Positions 58,594-64,000 of a DNA stretch of 64,000 nt are shown here, piece by piece. The stretch is from Margaritifera margaritifera. Taxonomy: Eukaryota; Mollusca; Bivalvia; Unionida; Margaritiferidae. The stretch spans positions 1 through 64,000 of the forward strand of contig JAQPZY010000330.1 in assembly GCA_029931535.1 (NCBI GenBank), written 5' to 3'. Each line of letters begins with the position of its first letter. Within the stretch, counting starts at the first letter, position 1. Below the pieces are notes generated by a model. That model had not been told where the DNA came from. It did no database searches and saw only the letters and a program-made list of their open reading frames with translations. The position numbers were made by a program, and so were the translations under genes.

Positions 58594-59870
58594 ATGAATG
58601 ATCTCTTACTTAAATCACTGTCCATAAAGTTGAACCATCAGTACTTTCTAACGATCATGGCATTAACACAGTGGCTTAAGAGTGGTAACATTCAACTTAG
58701 ACCTCCCTTGGTTCCTGGACTTCCTAACCCATCAGAAGCCGCGAGCACGGCGCAAGCGCTTGCTTACCAGGCAGCTAATGATGCAGTAGAGCCCCTGCTT
58801 CAGTCACTGTCCCGGAAAAGAAAATGAGAAGAGTATAACAGTTACAACGAGGAAATATGGGCAAAGATAGCCAGGTACATGTACTTCATTGATAATGGTG
58901 TTGCCAAGGCCGCCCGCAAATTCAGTAGCGATCTGAGTTGTATGATCAGTGAGACCACTGTACGGAGTATGCGGGACCAATACATAAAGTTATAAAATCA
59001 AGATGAGCAAGAACTTTCTAATCAATCCAAAAAAAAAACCCAGGTCAATCCTTTGATGCTAGGAAGCACACTTGATGTGTAGGTACAAGATTGGATCAAG
59101 AAAGTTAGAATTAATGGGGGAGTGATAAATATTAGGATTGTAATGGCTGGGGCAGAGGCTGCGATCAACAAGCATGCTTGCAGCCAGCTGGCACGTTACG
59201 GTGGACACATAAGCATCACCAAGCATTGGGTGAGGTCGCAACTTCGCCATATGGGATTTGTTAAGTGGAAAGGAACAAAAAGCATAAAACAGCTGCCTCG
59301 TGACTTTGATGACATTAAAAAAACGCTCTTGGAGGAAGTTAAAACTGTGGTGAAACAGCACAATATTCCAGACTGTCTTGTAATAAATTGGGATCAGACC
59401 AGGTGCCAACTTGTGCCAGGTGGCGACTGGATGATGGAAGCCCATAGATCTGAGCAAGTGTCAGTTTCTGCACTTGATGACAAGAGGCAGATTACGATTT
59501 TACTCGCAATAACAAAATCCGGTACTCTCCTGCCCCCACAGTTCATTTACGCAGGGAAGACTGACAGATGCCTGCCTAAGGGTGTAGTTTTCCCTGACCA
59601 CTGGGATGTGATTCAAACAGACTCACACTGGAGTAACAAAGAATCTATGATTCGTTATGTGGATAATATCATCATGCCATATGTGAACAAAACACGTGAC
59701 CGGCTGCCCCTTGCTCAATGCAATCAGCGCACAGTGGCAATATTTGATGTGTTTAGAGCCCACCAAAGTGCGAATATGCTAACTTAATTGAAAGACAGTG
59801 GAATCACTCCTTTGTTTCTGTCTGCCTCTTGTGCAGACCGACTTCAACCACTAGACTAGACAATAAATAA
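58594..59870 (+). pseudogene. DDE_1 (pogo/Tigger-like) transposase, decayed
   Basis: N-terminal part from ATG 58594 to a stop at 58825. The frame then continues with a helix-turn-helix region (EIWAKIARYMYFIDNGVAKA, ISETTVRSMRDQYIKL) and, from 59122, VMAGAEAAINKHACSQLARY and ITKHWVRSQLRHMGFVKWKG, a CENP-B-type DNA-binding half. The catalytic core has CLVINWDQT (first aspartate), LDDKRQITILLAITKSGTLL, DSHWSNKESMIRYVDNIIMP and TVAIFDVFRAHQS (second aspartate), then LQPLD with the third aspartate near 59855. In-frame stops at about 58825, 58993, 59080, 59785 and 59858 inactivate it. The open core of 221 codons suggests fairly recent decay. Confidence 0.8.
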
Positions 59871-60229
59871 AGAGTACGAAGAACAATTAAATCGATATGT
59901 GAGATAAGTAAGGATAAAATTACAGTTATCGGATATCTTTCGATACGTATGCATTGAAACAATGTAAAATGATTTATAATTCTTGTTTCAAAGGGTTACA
60001 ATAAAAAATAAAACAAACACATGTAAAAGCTAATATTTAATCACCAGATTACAGTATTGACCTTGATTAATACATACTAGTAGCTTTGTTTATCTCCATG
60101 AATGAAACACTAAGAAAACTGGGGAGGGGGAGGGGTCATCATCATCCGTGGGTATTTAAATTCATGGATCGGGACAACAACGAAAATCACGAAAATTGGT
60201 CCCCCACGAAAATTTATGGCACTACAGTA

Positions 60230-60677
60230 AGTGGTGGATTCTGATCACAGTGATGAGGTTGCAAAATTTGCTGACAGAGTGTCGGATTGGCTGACCAGTG
60301 ATGCCAACATCGATAGTGATTTTGTTCCACTTGTCAATGCATGTCTGTGTGAAAACGGTGTTAACAAACCCTCGTATACAATGAAATATAATTTTGTTAA
60401 GTGCCAAATAGAAATCAACAATTGTGACTACCCTAATGTACCAATACCAACTCAAAGTCAGCATGGAATCATTGCATTAGCACATGAAAACACTCAGTCA
60501 CAGAATACAAAGCCAGGCATGAAAATACTCGGGGATTGTTTCTACAATGATGAGGTGGAGTTCTCTGACAAATCCACCCTGGTTGCATTCCCAGTTAATT
60601 ATGTTGCACCAACATTGACTCAACCAAGAAGAGAAAAATCTTACTCTTATTCAACAAGGATGCACTTCTCCACGTAA
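60230..60677 (+). pseudogene. Unidentified Polinton structural gene fragment
   Basis: The frame is open for about 148 codons directly after the transposon. Readable parts: KFADRVSDWLTSDANIDSDF, then KPGMKILGDCFYNDEVEF, then SYSYSTRMHF. It is rich in aspartate and asparagine and has no membrane segment. I do not recognise a family; the context (between a fibre-like gene and a hydrophobic protein) points to a virion component of the Polinton. A continuation in other frames is visible to about 60830 (PPECTIAGDLNIPQEDI). Confidence 0.35.
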
Positions 60678-61019
60678 CAGTTCTTGGGTGAAGATGAACA
60701 CAGTCGTTTTAGACACAAATCGAACATGGTGTCGTACCCCCAGAATGCACAATTGCTGGAGATTTAAATATTCCCCAGGAAGATATTTTCTATGATTGTA
60801 TGGCAGTTGTACAATAAAAAATGGATAATTGGATAGAAGTGCATGTGCATGTTGTACCTAAATAAGGCAAGCCTGTCAAGCAATTATACTTCATTATCAC
60901 CTTTTAATATAAGAACTATGATAGACCCTCAAATTTACCAACATGAAAAAATAATTGAAACAGAACAACAGCTGTGAGATGAAATCACCAAAAGAACCAC
61001 ACTATTCATGAAATATAAA

Positions 61020-61350
61020 TGAATGTTGTAGTTGTTGATTCTGTTTGTGGAATCACCGCTGCTACCACTGTTGGTGTTGCTGGAACTCTGACCACAGCAA
61101 CTATCAAAGGTACACCAATCAAATTTGTTGTCAGAGGTATATCAATAGCAACCGGTGTCATTAGGTGGTGCTGGTAAAATAATTTTGCTGCAGCTGCATT
61201 CGTGAATACGTGTTTACTCAGAACAACTCACAGTGGTACAAAGGAGTCTCAATACAATTACCAAGCTGTACTCGGTGGCTATTGAAAATAAAACAATTAG
61301 CATGGCTGAGTTCGACACCAAGTTGACTGAAATGGAAAGCCACCAATGAC
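61020..61350 (+). pseudogene. Hydrophobic Polinton protein remnant
   Basis: Parts read ATTVGVAGTLTTATIKGTPI, then FVVRGISIATGVI (61060-61165) and, after frame changes, NTITKLYSVAIENKTISMAE and FDTKLTEMESH (61240-61345). A glycine/threonine-rich hydrophobic half followed by a helical half with short repeats suits a recurrent Polinton protein of unknown role. Several stops are present. Confidence 0.4.
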
Positions 61351-61519
61351 TTCATGTGTAGATACGCAAAAAAGGATGCTAGCTACCCAAAACAGGTGAT
61401 TGATTTACAGGCAGTGAAAATTGAGTAACTGTTTGCCAGTGTATATCAATCTGCCCAGTAGTGTATTGGCCTAAAAGAGGCATCTTGTAGTAACTTCACT
61501 TGAGGCTTACTGCAAGTTA

Positions 61520-62085
61520 TGGCTCACAGCGGGTTCACGTGCATAAGTTGCACTTGTGTGTGATTCAAAAGTCATGGGGTATTGAAGGATATGACCTATA
61601 TCAGTAAGCTTGGTTCAGAAGCCCCATAATGATACTACTGAATGCAATAACATTCGTCAAGTGTTAGCAAATATCCAGCAAACATACGAGAAAAAAAATA
61701 TATCAGGGTCCGCAGTGGACCTCAAAAACCCTAAACAAAAATATTTTTATCTTAGAATTGTAAAAAAAAGCAAAAAAAAAAAAAAGGAAGCTAAATAATA
61801 ATAATAAAAAAAAATTACAAATGTGAAAAAAGTGATGAATGGCTCTACCCTGACCCCACAATGAATGTTTTTTTTGCATGTTTTTTTGGTAAGGCTAGCC
61901 TAACGGTTGAGAAAGAACATGAATTATGCAAATTAAAAACATCCGGTCATTTGATTCTCTCATTCATTTGATGGGCCCATAATGGCATATCGTTGTTGGA
62001 TCATCAACAGCATTAGCATTGTGTTCATTTCAATCTTTGCACAGTTCGAAGTCTGTTTGCTTCAAACTTTATTCAGATTAACGGA
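61520..62085. other. Intronic stretch, nothing recognised
   Basis: Contains several poly-A and poly-T tracts (about 61695-61815 and 61868-61888). The open frame at 61610-61798 is lysine-rich because of the A tracts and is not supported as a gene. Confidence 0.4.
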
Positions 62086-62089
62086 AGTG

Positions 62090-62400
62090 TTTTAGGGTGA
62101 GTTGACAGAGTAAGGGGCCATTGTGTCATGGTCTCCTCTGACAACACCTCCATCATAGTGTATCTCCGACATAAAGGAGGCTCACAAGCCCCTTCTCTTT
62201 GTGTGGAGGTGGATGCTGGATGCTTCGAAGGAGATAATCCTCTGAGCCAGTCACATTCCTCGTAAAGCACATTTTGGGGAAGAAGAACATATTAGCGGAA
62301 AGTCTGTCCAGGTCGGGCAAAACAGTCCTCATGGAATGGTCTCTTCACCGCTCCATAACAGAGTCCCTTTTCTCTTTATGGGGATATTCAGATTTTTAGT
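62090..62400 (+). pseudogene. DIRS-type RNase H fragment
   Basis: The frame reads VMVSSDNTSIIVYLRHKGGS and SLCVEVD, then, after a frameshift, ILAESLSRSGKTVLMEWSLH. This matches the RNase H end of the DIRS-like element at 48596-48805 in order and spacing. It is a separate scrap of another DIRS copy; no recombinase follows. Confidence 0.6.
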
Positions 62401-62559
62401 AAATATTATGCTCACCATGGAGATAATCTCGTAACTGCTTTGTATCTTGAACCTCAAAATAAATTTAAAACTTTGAAGAAAATTAAATAAGACCCTCAGA
62501 TTTTAAAAGTTAATTTCACTTCTAACCCTGAAATACATTAATGATTTTCTTAGGTACTG

Positions 62560-63410
62560 TGGTAGGATACAATAACAGCTGATTGGCTCAGTTAGTGTTG
62601 TGATACCTAAAACAGTAGGGAATAAGTTGGTCTACCAGTTTAGTAAGCAGGATCTGAGTATGGTATTGGCAGAAAAACAGTAGGAAATAATTTGGCTTCT
62701 CAGAGTCTGCCATTTTAACAAGCAGAATCTGAGTATGATATTAGCAGGAAAAAGGTAGGAAATAATTTGGCTTCTCAGAGTCTGCCAATATAGCAAGAAG
62801 GATTTGAGCATGCTATTGGCAGGAAAATAGTCAGCTGGGAATTCTCTAGCTGCTCAGAGTCTACAGTTTTAGCTTGCAGGATTTGTGCATGCTATTGGTA
62901 GGAAAAAAGTAGAGAATTAGTTGGCTTCGTTATGTCCACTTTAGCAAGCAGGATTTAGGATGTTATTGACCGGAAACCATTAAGAAATTATATGTCGGCT
63001 GTTTCAGCAAGCAGGATTTGAACATGCTTGTTGGCAGGAAAACAGTGGGGAATAAGTTGACTGATCAGTCTGCATTTGTAGCAAACATGAATTAAGGATG
63101 ACATTGGCAGGAAATTGGTAGGGAATTAGTCTACTGTTTAACAAGTTGGATTTGAGCATGTTATTTGCAGGAAAACAGCAGGAAACTAGTTGGCTGCTTC
63201 AGGTCTGTAGTTTTATCATGCAAGATTTGAGCATGCTATTGGCAGAAACTGTTTTAACACTGCAGAGAACCAAGCAGGATTTGAGTATGCTTTTGGCAGG
63301 AAAACTGTAATAAATCGCATGGCTGCTCAAAATCTACTGTTTTAGCAAGCAGGATTTGAGTATGTTATTGGCAGGGAAACAATAGGAAATCAGTAGGATA
63401 TTGTCAGGAT
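62560..63410 (+). repeat. Minisatellite, about 72-bp units, roughly 11 copies
   Basis: The unit has the form TTTTAGCAAGCAGGATTTGA, GCATGCTATTGGCAGGAAAA, CAGTAGGGAATTAGTTGGCT and CTCAGAGTCT, repeated with 10-25% differences. It ends about 180 bp before the acceptor of the fourth Ig exon. Confidence 0.85.
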
Positions 63411-63591
63411 TATGTACAGCTGACACGAAACAGTACTACTACCCATTTGCATGCAATTTTTATTCAGTATTTTGATTTAGCTTTCATCTTGAAACTGACT
63501 AGAATATACATTGTAATGCTATAAATTTATAAGTGTTTGTCTGTTGGAAAATAGTGTATAATAGTCTATTGCTTTCTTTTGACAAATGCAG

Positions 63592-63882
63592 TAAGGCCAA
63601 GTGAACCTGTGATGTCAGATCCAAGTAACCTTCAAGAGAATGACACATTGTCTTCCACGTGCAGTATATCCGGATGTAGACCTGCAGCAGATATCATGTG
63701 GTCTGGAGCTGGGACATCCATCACTACCAACACTAAGGACAAGGCCACAGAGACCTTCAGTGTCTCTTCAACATACAGTAAAACAGTGACTAGACAGGAC
63801 AACAGAGCTACATTACAGTGCACCATCACGCACCCTGCACTAAGCTCAAGTCTGGTTACGTCAAGGAACATAACTGTATGGT
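63592..63882 (+). CDS. Ig-domain exon 5 of the multi-Ig gene (fourth Ig domain)
   Basis: Acceptor GACAAATGCAG ends at 63591. The best donor is TGGT|GTATGC with GT at 63883, which leaves 291 nt and phase 1 at both ends, as in the other Ig exons. It starts RPSEPVMSDPSNLQENDTLS. The first cysteine is in SSTCSISGC, the tryptophan in ADIMWSGAG, the second cysteine in NRATLQCTITH, and the last strand SRNITVW. A GT two bases earlier would give phase 2 and is less likely. N-glycosylation sites NDT and NIT. The gene must continue to the right of the window, since no stop, membrane segment or terminator occurs in this exon. Confidence 0.8.
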
Positions 63883-63931
63883 GTATGCACATTTAATGTT
63901 TCTTCATAAAATATGAGTACAGTCGATCTCT

Positions 63932-63933
<2 letters not shown>

Positions 63934-64000
<67 letters not shown>
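63934..64000. repeat. (TA)n microsatellite running off the window
   Basis: Uninterrupted TA repeat from about 63934 to the last base; its full length is unknown. Confidence 0.95.

Larger units (their letters stand above)
58129..60227 (+). mobile_element. pogo/Tigger-type DNA transposon, 2.1 kb
   Basis: The ends are CTGTAGTATCATTTATTTTC at 58129 and, in reverse, CTGTAGTGCCATAAATTTTC from 60227, flanked by TA at 58127-58128 and 60228-60229. It encodes one decayed DDE_1-type transposase in the + direction and has a 117-bp tandem duplication in its 5' region. It interrupts Polinton remnant 2. Confidence 0.8.
54528..61520. mobile_element. Polinton/Maverick remnant 2
   Basis: Order: integrase (-, truncated), PLA2-like (-), packaging ATPase (+), small hydrophobic protein (+), adenain-like protease (+), fibre-like gene (+), then, after a TA-target transposon (58129-60227), an unidentified gene and a hydrophobic protein (+). 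The gene content is that of a Polinton structural half. It shares the integrase/PLA2 unit with remnant 1 but lacks the polymerase. Both outer limits are undefined. Confidence 0.75.

Noticed and set aside
62560..63410. CRISPR-like regular repeats (also 44690-45540 and 33230-33860)
   Set aside because: The units are contiguous and degenerate with no unique spacers, and the context is a eukaryotic intron; they are minisatellites.

Overview
The window is metazoan nuclear DNA. It is AT-rich, has GT..AG introns many kilobases long, and is dominated by transposable elements. The mix of elements (Polinton/Maverick, DIRS-like, a CR1/Jockey-type LINE, TA-target DNA transposons, many 70-170 bp intronic tandem repeats) suits a marine lophotrochozoan, most likely a bivalve mollusc. 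That is an inference from element content; no species marker is present.

One host gene spans most of the window on the + strand. It starts with a signal-peptide exon (4395-4455). Four single-exon immunoglobulin domains follow: 29954-30262, 37712-38002, 52812-53147 and 63592-63882. All introns are phase 1, so the domains are symmetric 1-1 cassettes. The gene runs past the right edge, so its C-terminus (membrane anchor or not) is unseen. It looks like a secreted or cell-surface multi-Ig adhesion or immune-type receptor. A second, weaker host call is the last coding exon of a minus-strand membrane protein at 1348-1632.

Intron 1 (25.5 kb) holds the most striking structure, a nest of transposons. 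A ~4.6 kb TA-target element (family A, termini CAGTACACGCAT) at 6370-19472 is interrupted by a second copy of the same family (7197-11770) and by a 3.9 kb element of another family (family X, termini CAGTACAGCTCACGTGA; 14349-18256). The X copy is itself interrupted by a 1.24 kb element with an ~8 bp target duplication. Sister copies supply the empty site for two insertions. The nest sits between two minus-strand fragments that look like the capsid gene of a decayed Polinton. The rest of that Polinton (PLA2-like fragment, integrase, protein-primed DNA polymerase, SAP-like motifs) continues to about 25.1 kb.

Intron 2 holds tandem repeats, a Mutator-like element with FLYWCH-type coding remains, a DIRS gag fragment and an old reversed family A copy. 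Intron 3 holds a second family X copy (39218-42828, with an internal partial duplication), tandem repeats, a decayed DIRS-like element (RNase H, tyrosine recombinase) and, ending just before the third Ig exon, a 5'-truncated LINE. Intron 4 holds a second Polinton remnant (integrase, PLA2-like, packaging ATPase, hydrophobic capsid-type protein, adenain-like protease, fibre-like gene) broken by a pogo/Tigger-type transposon (58129-60227), then a DIRS RNase H scrap and a ~72 bp minisatellite before the fourth Ig exon.

All element genes seen here carry stops or frameshifts. The Ig exons are intact with good splice sites. No tRNA, rRNA or CRISPR array was recognised.
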